The notes under the pieces were generated by a model, which made no database searches, had not been told where the DNA came from, and saw only the letters and a list, made by a program, of their open reading frames with translations. DNA of 64,000 nt, taken from NCBI RefSeq assembly GCF_014207955.1, contig NZ_JACHLK010000001.1, positions 744,001 through 808,000 of the forward strand, written 5' to 3'. Shown here in pieces: positions 25,596 to 34,369 of this stretch; position 1 is the first letter of the stretch, and each line of letters starts with the position of its first letter. Origin of the DNA: Acidovorax soli (GTDB taxonomy: Bacteria; Pseudomonadota; Gammaproteobacteria; Burkholderiales; Burkholderiaceae_C). The position numbers were made by a program, and so were the translations under genes.

Positions 25596-26177
25596 TCACC
25601 GATTTGGTGCAACGGCCAGTTGCTGCTCGATGGCCCGGACCAGGCTTTTGCTGTCGGGTGCCGTGAGGCTGGTGTAGCTGTCCACGAGCTTGCCGTCGCG
25701 GCCCAGCAGGTACTTGTGGAAGTTCCAGCGCGGCGGGCCCGACATCTGGGCCAGCTGGCGGAACAGGGGCGAGGCCTCGGGGCCCGTGACCACGCTCTTG
25801 GCGAACATGGGGAACTTCACCCCGAAGGTGTTTTCGCAGAAATCCGCGATCTGCTGGTTGCTGCCGGTTTCCTGCGAGAAGTCGTTACTGGGAAAGCCCA
25901 GCACCACCAGGCCCTTGTCCTTGTAACGCGCGTGGAGCTCTTCGAGGCCCTTGTACTGCCCCGTGAAACCGCAGAAGCTGGCCGTGTTGACCACCAGCAC
26001 GACCTTGCCGCTGTATTGGCACAGCGATTGCGGCTTCTCGTCCTGCAGGCGTGGGTAGGTGTGCTGCAGCGTGGCCGGGCAGGATTCCGGCGGCGCGGCA
26101 AGGGCCGCCGGTGCGGCACCAAACCACAGCAGGGCCGCCACCGGGGCCAGGGTACCAAGGCGCGAAAACTGGATCAT
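25596..26177 (-). CDS. glutathione peroxidase family protein, exported
   Basis: A thiol peroxidase of 193 residues that reduces hydroperoxides. The N-terminal signal peptide (core APVAALLWFGAAPAALA, cleavage near residue 28) places it in the periplasm. The peroxidatic cysteine is C69 in NTASFCGFTGQ (Cys rather than selenocysteine), and the Trp-Asn pair is in PRWNFHKYL. The usual FPCNQF loop reads FPSNDF, so the resolving mechanism may differ. It has a good GGGAGG ribosome site. It lies 246 bp upstream of the lipid operon on the same strand. Confidence 0.92.
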   Translation of the reverse strand: MIQFSRLGTLAPVAALLWFGAAPAALAAPPESCPATLQHTYPRLQDEKPQSLCQYSGKVVLVVNTASFCGFTGQYKGLEELHARYKDKGLVVLGFPSNDFSQETGSNQQIADFCENTFGVKFPMFAKSVVTGPEASPLFRQLAQMSGPPRWNFHKYLLGRDGKLVDSYTSLTAPDSKSLVRAIEQQLAVAPNR

Positions 26178-26205
26178 GAAAGCACCTCCCGTGTTGTTGT
26201 AGGGC

Positions 26206-26234
26206 AATTTAACCAATGAATCATATTTTGTCCA
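26206..26234 (-). promoter_or_regulatory. candidate sigma-70 promoter of the peroxidase gene
   Basis: On the minus strand TGGACA (26234-26229) and TAAATT (26211-26206) are separated by 17 bases. They lie in an AT-rich stretch 29 bases before the peroxidase start codon. Confidence 0.45.
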
Positions 26235-26383
26235 GATAGGTTTTTATTTGTACTGATCGGTTTTCTTGGCCTGCCATGGTCTGCAGCGGCGCCACGGTGG
26301 TGCTGGCATGGGGAAGTACGCAGCGAAGTGGCGCTCGGATGCGCAGGCACCCCCCCGAGCTGTTGGAAACCCGGGAAGAGCGG

Positions 26384-26412
26384 CAAAGAAAAAGAGGGGC
26401 GCCCGCGGGCGC
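26384..26412 (-). terminator. terminator after the HD-domain gene
   Basis: On the minus strand the self-complementary GCGCCCGCGGGCGC (26412-26399) is followed by CCCTCTTTTTCTTT, just after the stop codon at 26419. Confidence 0.6.
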
Positions 26413-26418
26413 GAGGGC

Positions 26419-27627
26419 TCAGACCAGCGGCAGCAGCCGGTTGAGCGAGAGCTTGACGCGCACGTCCTTGTGCGCGACCACGCCGACGATCTTCCACTGG
26501 GGCTGGGCGGTGTCGCGGGGGATCAGCTCGCCTGTGGGCATGCCCAGGCGGTTGGTGACCACCGCCACGCGCGGTGTCGTGCCGGTGCTGCCGCGGCGCA
26601 GCACCACGGCCACTTCCTGGCTGGCGAGCTTGACGAAGGCGCCCGGGGGGTAGATGCCCAGGGCCTTGACCAGGGCGGCGCCGGCTTCGTCGACCTTCTG
26701 CTCTTCGTCGTAGTAGCTGGCCTGCATGGCGGCCGTCACGGGCATGGGCGAGCGCGCCGCGCGCGGCGCCAGCCGGGCGCCGAAGACGTCGGCCCGCTGG
26801 ATCAGCCGGGCCATCTGCAGGGCGGGGCTCTTCTGGCTGAACGCCCCCGGGGTGCGGTGGTGGTGGTGGCGCACGGCCTCCAGCCACATCTCGCTGTGCA
26901 CCCCCAGTTCGCGCAGCAGGGCTTCGGAGCGGGCCGCGTGGTTTTCCACGGCGGTGATCTGGGCCGAGGTCAGGGGCTGGGCCTGCTGGGCCAGCTGGTC
27001 CTGCAGCTCGGTCATGGCGATGTTCATGGAGAGGGCCGCCTGTCCCACCACCTGGACCTGGGCCGCGGGCCAGCGCAGCATCTCCCGGGCCACGACCATG
27101 CAGACGCAGGCCACCAGCATGGCGTGGGTGCCGCTGTACATGCGCGTCTCCTGGGCCGACAGGTAGATCAGGGCCAGCAGCGTGGCGTCGGGCGATTGCT
27201 CGCAGTTGCGTGCCAGCTCGGCATGCAGGGGCTGGAAGCGGTCCGGAAAATCAAAGGCGTGCGGGTGGCGCAGCAACTGGGTGGTGCGCTCCTGCAGGGT
27301 GGGCCAGTCCACCACGTAGGGCGGGGCGTCGCGCTCGCGCGGGGCGGCTTGGGCGCCTGCGGTCATCTTGACGGACGCGAGCTCACCGAGGTTGGTGTCC
27401 TGCCGCAGCATGCGCTGCAGCTGGGCCACATAGGCGCGGTAGCTCTCGCCGGACTCTTCCACGTCCACGCACAGCTGGCGGCCCCGGGTGACCATGCTGC
27501 CCAGCTCGTCCCGGGTGTTCACCACGAAGCCTTTCTGGGCCAGCAGCGTGCCATCGGCACCCCGCAAGGCAAATGGCAGCGGGTGGCCGAGCTGGATGGA
27601 TCCGACGTTGATGGTGACGAGCTTCAT
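26419..27627 (-). CDS. degenerate HD-GYP-like domain protein
   Basis: A 402-residue cytosolic protein resembling c-di-GMP phosphodiesterases. An N-terminal domain of about 100 residues (MKLVTINVGSIQLGHPLPFALRG) precedes an HD-like helical domain with HAMLVACVCMVVAREM (near 165-180). Where active enzymes have HDIGK, this protein reads AALSMNIAMTELQD, and no GYP loop is visible. VRHHHHRTP and ADVFGARL remain as echoes of the metal site. It is probably catalytically inactive and may bind a nucleotide or act as a partner protein. It is transcribed alone, between two terminators. Confidence 0.75.
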   Translation of the reverse strand: MKLVTINVGSIQLGHPLPFALRGADGTLLAQKGFVVNTRDELGSMVTRGRQLCVDVEESGESYRAYVAQLQRMLRQDTNLGELASVKMTAGAQAAPRERDAPPYVVDWPTLQERTTQLLRHPHAFDFPDRFQPLHAELARNCEQSPDATLLALIYLSAQETRMYSGTHAMLVACVCMVVAREMLRWPAAQVQVVGQAALSMNIAMTELQDQLAQQAQPLTSAQITAVENHAARSEALLRELGVHSEMWLEAVRHHHHRTPGAFSQKSPALQMARLIQRADVFGARLAPRAARSPMPVTAAMQASYYDEEQKVDEAGAALVKALGIYPPGAFVKLASQEVAVVLRRGSTGTTPRVAVVTNRLGMPTGELIPRDTAQPQWKIVGVVAHKDVRVKLSLNRLLPLV

Positions 27628-27664
27628 AGGGGTGCACCATTATCCTGCGGCCCCCGTACGTGTT

Positions 27665-27697
27665 AAAGGGCGCAAACCCGGGTGGTTTGCGCCCTTT
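27665..27697. terminator. strong hairpin between efflux operon and HD gene (bidirectional terminator)
   Basis: AAAGGGCGCAAACC (27665-27678) and GGTTTGCGCCCTTT (27684-27697) form a perfect 14-bp stem with a 5-base loop. T-rich ends occur on both strands. It lies 27 bases past the end of the RND gene and should end the efflux operon transcript. Confidence 0.8.
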
Positions 27698-27723
27698 TGC
27701 GCGGATGAAGTGATGTGCCGCGG

Positions 27724-30700
27724 TCAGGGAATCGCGGGGGCCTGCTCCGGTCGGGCGGCCGGCGCGCGCGGCGGCAGGCCGCGCAGGCGCCGCTGCATGC
27801 GGCCGAACCACTGGCCCACGTCGTCCACCCCGGTGAACACGGCCGGGATCACCAGCAGGCTCAGGAAGGTCGAGGTGATCAGCCCGCCGATCACGGCCAC
27901 TGCCATCGGCGAGCGGAAGCTCGCGTCGGCCGCACCGAAGCCCACGGCAATCGGCAGCATGCCCGCACCCATGGCCAGCGTGGTCATGATGATGGGCCGT
28001 GCGCGCTTGTGGCAGGCGTCGATCAGGGCCTCGAAGCGCGTCATGCCGTGCTCGCGCCGCGCCAGGATGGCGTACTCCACCAGCAGGATGGAGTTCTTGG
28101 TGGCAATGCCCATGAGCATGATGAGCCCGATCAGCGAGGGCATGGAGAAACTCTTCTGCGCGATCAGCAGGCCCACGAAGGCCCCGCCCAGCGACAGCGG
28201 CAGCGCGGCCAGGATGGTCACGGGGTGCAGGAAGTCCTTGAACAGCAGCACCAGCACGATGTAGATGCACAGCACGCCGGTGAGCATGGCCAGGCCGAAA
28301 CTGGCGAACAGCTCGCCCATCACCTCGGCATCGCCGATGGTGATCTGGCGCACGCCGGGCGGCAGGTTCTTGATGGACGGCAGTTCTGCCACGGCCTTGG
28401 TCACGTCACCCAGGGGGAGGCCCGAGAGCTCGATCTCGAAGTTCACGTTGCGCGAGCGGTCGTAGCGGTCCACCACGGCCGGGCCGCCGCTGAACTCCAG
28501 CGTCGCCACCTGGCCCAGCATCACCGGTCCCTTGGCGCCCGGCACGGCCAGGCGTTCGAGCAGGGACAGGTCCTTGCGCGCGCCGTCCTGCAGCTTGACG
28601 ACGATGGGCACCTGGCGCGAGGCCAGGTTGAGCTTGGGCAGGGACACGTCGTAGTCGCCCACGGTGGCGATGCGCAGGGTCTCGGCGATGGCACTGCTGG
28701 TCACGCCGAGGTCGGCGGCGCGCGCGAAGTCGGGGCGCACCGCGATCTCCGAACGGATCAGGCTGGCCGTGGAGGCCACGCTGCCCAGGCCGGGGATGGT
28801 GCGCAGGTCCTTCTCCACGGCCAGGGCGGCCGTCTGCAGCGCCTGCGGGTCGTCGCCCGTGAGCACCAGCACGTACTTTTCGCCCGAACCGCCCAGGCCG
28901 ACCTTGCTGCGCACGCCGGGCAGGCTCTCCAGCGCGGCGCGGATCTGGTTCTCGATGCCTTGCTTGCGCGGCCGGTCACCGCGGTCGGCCAGCAAGATGG
29001 TGAGCGTGGCCTTGCGTGTCTCGGCGTTGGCGCTGCCCATGAAGGGGTCGGAGCCGGCCGAGCCACCGCCGATGGTGGTGTAGACGCTCTTCACATGGTT
29101 CACCGCGGCCACGCGCTGGCGCGCGTCCTCGGCCACCACGCGGGTCTGCGCCAGCGTCGCGCCGGGTGGCAGCTCCAGGTAGACCTGGGTCTGGGAGTTG
29201 TCGTCCGGCGGGATGAAGCCTGTGGGCAACAGCGGGATCAGCGCCAGCGAGCCGATGAAGAAGGCGCCCGTGGCGATGAAGGTGATCCAGCGGTGCTTGA
29301 TGCACCATGCGGCCCAGCGCAGGTACCAGCCCATCCAGCGCGGGTCCTTGTGCTCGTCGACAATGGGCTTCAGGATGTAGGCCGCCATCATGGGCGTGAG
29401 CACGCGGGCCACGACCAGTGAGGCGAACACGGCCAGCGCCGCCGTCCAGCCGAACTGCTTGAAGAACTTGCCTGCGATGCCGCTCATGAAGGCCGTGGGC
29501 AGGAACACCGCGATCAGCGTGAAGGTGGTGGCGATCACCGCCAGGCCGATCTCGTCGGCGGCTTCCATGGCCGCCTGGTAGGGCGTCTTGCCCATGCGCA
29601 GGTGGCGCACGATGTTCTCCACCTCCACGATGGCGTCGTCCACCAGGATGCCGACCACCAGCGACAGCGCGAGCAGCGTGATCACGTTGATCGAGAAGCC
29701 CAGCAGGTACATGCCGATGAAGGCCGGGATCACGGACAGCGGCAGCGCCACAGCCGAGACGAAGGTGGCACGCCAGTCGCGCAGGAACAGCCACACCACC
29801 AGCACGGCCAGCAGCGCGCCTTCGTACAGCAGGTGCATGGAGCCGTCGTACTCCTCCTGCACCGGCGCCACGAAGTTGAAGGCCTCGGTGATCTCCAGGT
29901 CCGGGTGCTGGGCCCGCATCTCGGTGAGGGCTGCCTGCACGGCGGCGCCCACTTCGACCTCGCTCGCGCCCTTGCTGCGCGCCACCTCGAAGCCCACCAC
30001 GGGCTTGCCGTTGAGCAGGGCCATGGAGCGCGGATCGGCGAAGGTGTCGGACACCGTGGCCACCTGGTCCAGGCGCACATGGCGGCCATCGGACAGGGAC
30101 AGCGTGAGGCCGGCCAATTCCTGGGCCGACTGCACGGTGGCCAGGGTGCGCACGGGCTGCTCGCTGCCGCCCAGGTCGGTGCGGCCGCCGGCGCCTTCGG
30201 TCTGCACCAGGCGCAGCTGGCGCGAGACGTCGGCCGCCGTGGCACCCAGGGCCTGCAGCTTCACGGGGTCGAGCGCCACATGCACCTGGCGGTCCACACC
30301 GCCCACGCGGTTCACGGCGCCCACGCCGCGCACGGCCAGCAGCTTCTTGGCCACGTCGTTGTCGACGAACCAGGACAGGGCCTCGTCGTCCATGCGGCGC
30401 GAGGCGATGGTGAAGGCCAGCACCGGCTGGGCCGCCAGGTCCATCTTGGTCACGATGGGGTCGCGCACGTCACCGGGCAGGTCGCCGCGCACGCGCGCCA
30501 CGGCCGAGCGCACGTCATCGAGCGCTTCCTGCGTGGGCTTCTCCAGGCGGAACTCGGCCGTGATGGTGGCGCCTCCGTCCTGCACCTTGGTGTAGATGTG
30601 CTTCAAGCCCTGCAGCGTGGCGATCGAGCTTTCGACCTTGCGCGCGACGTCGTTCTCCAGCTGCGCGGGCGAGGCGCCGGGCAGCGAGATGGTGACCGAG

Positions 30701-30834
30701 ATCGTGGGCAGGTCGATGTCGGGGAAGTTCTGCACCTTCATGCCGTTGAAGGACAGCAGGCCGCCGAAGGTCAGCAGCACGAACAGCATCAGTGCCGGTA
30801 TGGGGTTCTTGATCGACCAGGTAGACACATTCAT
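27724..30834 (-). CDS. RND efflux pump inner-membrane subunit (HAE1/AcrB-like)
   Basis: A 1036-residue proton-driven exporter subunit with 12 membrane segments and two large periplasmic loops. The proton-relay acids are D399-D400 (VGILVDDAIVEVENI) and the matching lysine is K913 (GIATKNSILLVEY), as in AcrB. The start MNVSTWSIKNPIPALMLF at 30834 gives the usual short cytoplasmic N-terminus. It lies 22 bp after the adaptor gene in a tetR-OMF-MFP-RND operon. The best guess is multidrug or aromatic-compound export; heavy-metal RND signatures were not seen. Confidence 0.96.
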   Translation of the reverse strand: MNVSTWSIKNPIPALMLFVLLTFGGLLSFNGMKVQNFPDIDLPTISVTISLPGASPAQLENDVARKVESSIATLQGLKHIYTKVQDGGATITAEFRLEKPTQEALDDVRSAVARVRGDLPGDVRDPIVTKMDLAAQPVLAFTIASRRMDDEALSWFVDNDVAKKLLAVRGVGAVNRVGGVDRQVHVALDPVKLQALGATAADVSRQLRLVQTEGAGGRTDLGGSEQPVRTLATVQSAQELAGLTLSLSDGRHVRLDQVATVSDTFADPRSMALLNGKPVVGFEVARSKGASEVEVGAAVQAALTEMRAQHPDLEITEAFNFVAPVQEEYDGSMHLLYEGALLAVLVVWLFLRDWRATFVSAVALPLSVIPAFIGMYLLGFSINVITLLALSLVVGILVDDAIVEVENIVRHLRMGKTPYQAAMEAADEIGLAVIATTFTLIAVFLPTAFMSGIAGKFFKQFGWTAALAVFASLVVARVLTPMMAAYILKPIVDEHKDPRWMGWYLRWAAWCIKHRWITFIATGAFFIGSLALIPLLPTGFIPPDDNSQTQVYLELPPGATLAQTRVVAEDARQRVAAVNHVKSVYTTIGGGSAGSDPFMGSANAETRKATLTILLADRGDRPRKQGIENQIRAALESLPGVRSKVGLGGSGEKYVLVLTGDDPQALQTAALAVEKDLRTIPGLGSVASTASLIRSEIAVRPDFARAADLGVTSSAIAETLRIATVGDYDVSLPKLNLASRQVPIVVKLQDGARKDLSLLERLAVPGAKGPVMLGQVATLEFSGGPAVVDRYDRSRNVNFEIELSGLPLGDVTKAVAELPSIKNLPPGVRQITIGDAEVMGELFASFGLAMLTGVLCIYIVLVLLFKDFLHPVTILAALPLSLGGAFVGLLIAQKSFSMPSLIGLIMLMGIATKNSILLVEYAILARREHGMTRFEALIDACHKRARPIIMTTLAMGAGMLPIAVGFGAADASFRSPMAVAVIGGLITSTFLSLLVIPAVFTGVDDVGQWFGRMQRRLRGLPPRAPAARPEQAPAIP

Positions 30835-30856
30835 GGTGAATGCTCCTTGTACTGCT

Positions 30857-32074
30857 TTACTTGGTGGCCGAGGCCGGGGCTGCCGCCTTGGCCGCCGTGG
30901 GCACGGTCGCCGTGCCCTGCACCCCGACCGGCGCGCTGTTGGAGACGCGCACCAGATCGCCATCGTTGAGGAAGCCGGCGCCGCGCACGGCAATGGCCGT
31001 CGTCGGCTCCAGGCCCGTGAGCACCTCCACCCGGTCGCCGACGCGCCGGCCGGTCTGGATCTTGCGCTGCTGCACGCGCTGGTCGCTGCCCAGCGCGAAC
31101 ACGTAGGAGAAGCCATCGCGCACCACCAGGGCTTCCTGTGGCACGGTCATGGCCTCGCTGCTGCCCAGGGCGAACTCGCCGCGCGCGAACATGCCGGGCA
31201 GGATGGCGCTGAGTGCAAGCTTGGGGTCGGCAGGCGTGTCCGTGGCGGACGACGGCAGGTCCACATAGACCAGGGCGTTGCGTGTCTGCGGGTCCACCGT
31301 GGGGCCGACCATGCGCACCGTGCCCTGCACGGTGGTGCCGCTGGCCGCCGTCACGCTGACCTTGGAGCCGGGCTGGATGCGCGCCAGTTCGGTCGAAGTG
31401 ACCTCGGCACGCCACTCCAGCCGGCCCTTGCGCACCATGCGGAACAGCTCGGTGCCGGCCCCCACGACCGCGCCCACCGTGGCGCTGCGCGCCGAGATGA
31501 TGCCGCTGTCGGGTGCCACCACCTGGGTGTACTTGAGGCGCAGCTGCTGGGCGTTGAGCAGGGCCTGGGCCGCCTCCACGCGGGCCTGGGCCGTCTTCTC
31601 GGCCGTGGTGTACTGCTGGATCTGCTGCTGGCTCAACGCGCCGGAGGCCTGCAGCGAGCGTGCCCGCTCGGCATTGGCGGCGGCCTCGGCGGCCGTGGCC
31701 TGGGCTTCGAGCAGGCTGGCGCGGCCCTGGGCCACTTCGGCCTGCGTGGTCTCGGCCGAGAAGGTGGCCAGCACCTGGCCGCGCTTGACCACGTCGCCCA
31801 CGTTCACGCGCACGTCGGTCAGGCGCAGGCCGTTGCTTTCGGCGCCGATGATGGCCTCCTGCCAGGCTGCGACGTTGCCGTTGGCAGCCAGGCGCAGGGG
31901 CACGGCAGTGCGCTGGGGCTGGGCCGTGGTCACGGTCAGCGCGGGGCGCGGCTGGTTGGCCTTGGGCTCGTCGGCCGCGCGCGAGGCGCCGGAAAACACC
32001 AGGGCGCCAGTGGCGAGAAGGACGCAGGCGGCCACAACGGCCAGCGCGGAAGCGGAGAGTTTGAACTGGTTCAT
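30857..32074 (-). CDS. RND efflux periplasmic adaptor (membrane fusion protein)
   Basis: A 405-residue adaptor linking the RND pump to the outer-membrane channel. An N-terminal hydrophobic segment (ALAVVAACVLLATGALVFSG) precedes a lipoyl half (VRVNVGDVVKRGQVLATF). A coiled-coil hairpin (about residues 105-170, rich in AEAAANAERARSLQ) and the second lipoyl half (QVVAPDSGIISARSATVGAVV) follow. The beta-barrel and membrane-proximal domains end in a low-complexity Ala/Thr/Lys tail. It is the third gene of the operon, 50 bp after the OMF gene; the gap contains a G8 run. Confidence 0.95.
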   Translation of the reverse strand: MNQFKLSASALAVVAACVLLATGALVFSGASRAADEPKANQPRPALTVTTAQPQRTAVPLRLAANGNVAAWQEAIIGAESNGLRLTDVRVNVGDVVKRGQVLATFSAETTQAEVAQGRASLLEAQATAAEAAANAERARSLQASGALSQQQIQQYTTAEKTAQARVEAAQALLNAQQLRLKYTQVVAPDSGIISARSATVGAVVGAGTELFRMVRKGRLEWRAEVTSTELARIQPGSKVSVTAASGTTVQGTVRMVGPTVDPQTRNALVYVDLPSSATDTPADPKLALSAILPGMFARGEFALGSSEAMTVPQEALVVRDGFSYVFALGSDQRVQQRKIQTGRRVGDRVEVLTGLEPTTAIAVRGAGFLNDGDLVRVSNSAPVGVQGTATVPTAAKAAAPASATK

Positions 32075-32124
32075 GGAAAGGGTCCGTTCATCCGGAAGGT
32101 GTCAGGAAAATGGGGGGGGCAGGG

Positions 32125-33552
32125 TCAGCGGGTGCCAGCCTGGGCGGTCTCGGCCAGGCCCGGGGCCGTGGTGCTGTCCCAGCCGCCGCCGGCTGCGCGG
32201 TACAGCGCGATCCAGGCGGACTGGCGCTCGTGCTGCAGGGCCAGCACGGCGTTCTGCGCGGCCAGCGCGGTGCGGCGCGCGTCTTCCAGCTCCACCAGGC
32301 TGGCCAGGCCGCCGCGCCAGCGCGCGTCGGTGGCATCGAAAGACACGCGGTAGCCCTCGGCCGCGGCGCGGGCGCTGGCGTTGCGCTCGGCCGTGCTCTG
32401 CAGCCGCACCAGGGCCTGCTCGACCTCGCTCACGGCCCGGCGGATGCTGGCGCGGTACAGCGCCACCGACTCGTCGTAGCGCGCGCGGGCAGCATCCACC
32501 TGGGCCGCGCGGCGGCCGCCGTCGAACAGCGGCAGGCTCAGCGAGAGCGGGCCCAGGGTCCAGGCGTCCACCTCGTTGCTGGTGCCGCCCGTGCGGACCC
32601 AGGCCTTGCCGATGTTGCCGCTGAGCGACAGGCGCGGGTAGCGCTGGGCCTGGGCGCTGCCCACCTCGGCGCTGGCGGCAGCCACCTCGCGCTCGGCGTT
32701 GTACACGTCGGGGCGCTGGGAGATCACCTGCGCCGGCAAGGCGGCGATGGCGAACAGGCTGTCGGGTGCCGGGGTGATGGGCGTGGCCGTGATCAGCTGG
32801 CGCAGCGCGGCCTCGTCCTGGCCGGTCAAGGCCACCAGGGTCTTGAACTCCACGTCGCACTGCATGCGTTGCTGCGAGGCGCGCGCCACCGCCTCGGCGG
32901 CGCTGGCGCGCGCCAGGGCGGCGGTGGCTGGTGCCGTGAAGCCGGCGCGCTCGCTCAGGTCCGACAGGCGCGAGGTCTCGCCGCGCGAGCGCGCGTCGCG
33001 CTCGGCCACGTCCAGCTGCTGCAGGCAGGTGCGCAGGCTGCTGGTCTGCTGCGCCACCTCGGCCGCCACGCTCACGCGGGCTTCGTGCCACAGGGCCTGG
33101 GCGCCGGCCAGGCGCTCGCTGGCCGCGTCGCGCGTGGCGGCATTGGCGCCAAACAGGTCCACCTCCCAGGCGGCCTGCAGGCCGGCTTGTGAGGTGGTGG
33201 CCAGGCTGCCGACCTGGGCGTTGGCGCCGCGGCTGGAGGTCGCCTGGGCATCGAGCGTGGGCAGGAGGGCCGCGCCCGCCGTGGTCTGGGTGGCGCGGGC
33301 CTGCAGCAGGCGCGAGCGCGCCTGGGCCACGCTCGGGCTGATGCCCTGGGCGGCTTCGATCAGGGGCACCAGCGCGGGGTCGTTCCACTGGCGCCACCAC
33401 TGTGCCAGGTCGGCCATCTGGCCGCCGTGTGGCAGCGGCGCGGTCCAGCTGGCGGGCGGCCGCGCCTCGACCGCCGCGGGGGGCCGCGCCGTGCTGCAGG
33501 CGCCCAGCAGCAGCACGCTGCAGATGCCCAGGGTTCGAACAAACAATGTCAT
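32125..33552 (-). CDS. outer-membrane efflux channel (NodT/OprM type lipoprotein)
   Basis: A 475-residue TolC-like outer-membrane channel. The lipoprotein signal has lipobox LLGAC (C19). The typical NodT motifs are WWRQWNDPALVPLIEAA, AALLPTLDAQATSSRG-type strand entry, ISQRPDVYNAEREVAAASAE and SLPLFDGGRRAAQVDAARAR. Long alpha-helical repeats form the periplasmic tunnel. The start overlaps the tetR stop by four bases (ATGA). It works with the adaptor and pump encoded next. Confidence 0.95.
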   Translation of the reverse strand: MTLFVRTLGICSVLLLGACSTARPPAAVEARPPASWTAPLPHGGQMADLAQWWRQWNDPALVPLIEAAQGISPSVAQARSRLLQARATQTTAGAALLPTLDAQATSSRGANAQVGSLATTSQAGLQAAWEVDLFGANAATRDAASERLAGAQALWHEARVSVAAEVAQQTSSLRTCLQQLDVAERDARSRGETSRLSDLSERAGFTAPATAALARASAAEAVARASQQRMQCDVEFKTLVALTGQDEAALRQLITATPITPAPDSLFAIAALPAQVISQRPDVYNAEREVAAASAEVGSAQAQRYPRLSLSGNIGKAWVRTGGTSNEVDAWTLGPLSLSLPLFDGGRRAAQVDAARARYDESVALYRASIRRAVSEVEQALVRLQSTAERNASARAAAEGYRVSFDATDARWRGGLASLVELEDARRTALAAQNAVLALQHERQSAWIALYRAAGGGWDSTTAPGLAETAQAGTR

Positions 33553-34283
33553 TCCTCTTCCTCCTTGTTGTTGTGCCCGCGCGGTTCGCGCAGTGCCTGG
33601 CGGCGTGCCACTTCGCCCTGGATCATGGACATGGCATAGCCGGTCAGGCGTTCGGCCCAGGCGTCCGCGGTGGCGGGGCCTGCGAGTTGGGGGGCAATGG
33701 CGGCGATGGCGTCGCGCTGGGTCCACAGCAGCATGACCAGGCCGCCGATCGAGAACGCCAGGCGGTGCATGTCGTCGTCGATCTCGGACACGCCCATGTG
33801 CTCGCACAGCAGGCGTGCCAGCGCCAGGTGCGGGGCCTTGCATTCGCGCTCGATCAGCTCGGGCCAGACGTGGGTGGGTTCGAGCAGCTCCCGCACATGC
33901 AGGCGCGTGGCCTGGCGCACCAGATCGTCGTGCTTGAGCGGCTCCAGCAGCCCCGTGAAGTAGTTCTGGAGCGCCTGTTGCAGGCTGAGCCCGGGGGCGG
34001 CAAACACCTCGATGAGATCGCTGCCGCTGCCAAAAGGCTCGTAGAACGTGGCCGTGTACAACTGCGCCTTGTCGCCGAAGTGGTAGCCGATGGCGGCCAC
34101 ATTGGTGCCGGCCGCGACCGCGATGGCACGCACCGAGGTGCGCGCGAAGCCATGCTCGGAAAACAGCCGCAGCGCGGCCTGCAGCAGGCGTGCGCGCGTG
34201 TCGTCACCATCGCTGCGCGCGGCCCGTGGCGGGCGCGCAGCGCGCTTGGCGGCAGGCGGGGAAATCGGCGGGGCAGAAGGCAT
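33549..34283 (-). CDS. TetR family regulator of the efflux operon (CerR-like C-terminus)
   Basis: A 244-residue DNA-binding protein. The helix-turn-helix (about residues 30-75) reads LLQAALRLFSEHGFARTSVRAIA, then NVAAIGYHFGDKAQLY. The C-terminal domain (LIEVFAAPGLSLQQALQNYF, RLHVRELLEPTHVWPELI) matches the DUF1956/CerR-type ligand domain. It is the first gene of the operon, so it is probably autoregulated through the palindrome at 34306-34325. The C-terminus ends in a run of glutamates. Confidence 0.9.
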   Translation of the reverse strand: MPSAPPISPPAAKRAARPPRAARSDGDDTRARLLQAALRLFSEHGFARTSVRAIAVAAGTNVAAIGYHFGDKAQLYTATFYEPFGSGSDLIEVFAAPGLSLQQALQNYFTGLLEPLKHDDLVRQATRLHVRELLEPTHVWPELIERECKAPHLALARLLCEHMGVSEIDDDMHRLAFSIGGLVMLLWTQRDAIAAIAPQLAGPATADAWAERLTGYAMSMIQGEVARRQALREPRGHNNKEEEE

Positions 34284-34305
34284 GGCGGTGGATTAGACCA
34301 CCATA

Positions 34306-34325
34306 ATTCAAACAAGTGTTTAAAT
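34306..34325. promoter_or_regulatory. palindromic operator upstream of tetR-efflux operon
   Basis: ATTCAAACAAGTGTTTAAAT is a 20-bp imperfect dyad with perfect AAACA/TGTTT half-sites around a 2-base centre. It lies 22 bases before the tetR start in AT-rich DNA. The position fits autorepression; binding is inferred. Confidence 0.6.
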
Positions 34326-34369
34326 TAGCGTGACATTCGGCAACAGGCCGCCGCCGGCCGGGTGGAGGC

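Noticed and set aside
32075..32124. G8 run between adaptor and outer-membrane channel genes as a phase-variation element
   Set aside because: It is intergenic within an operon and not at a promoter spacer, so a switching role has no clear mechanism.
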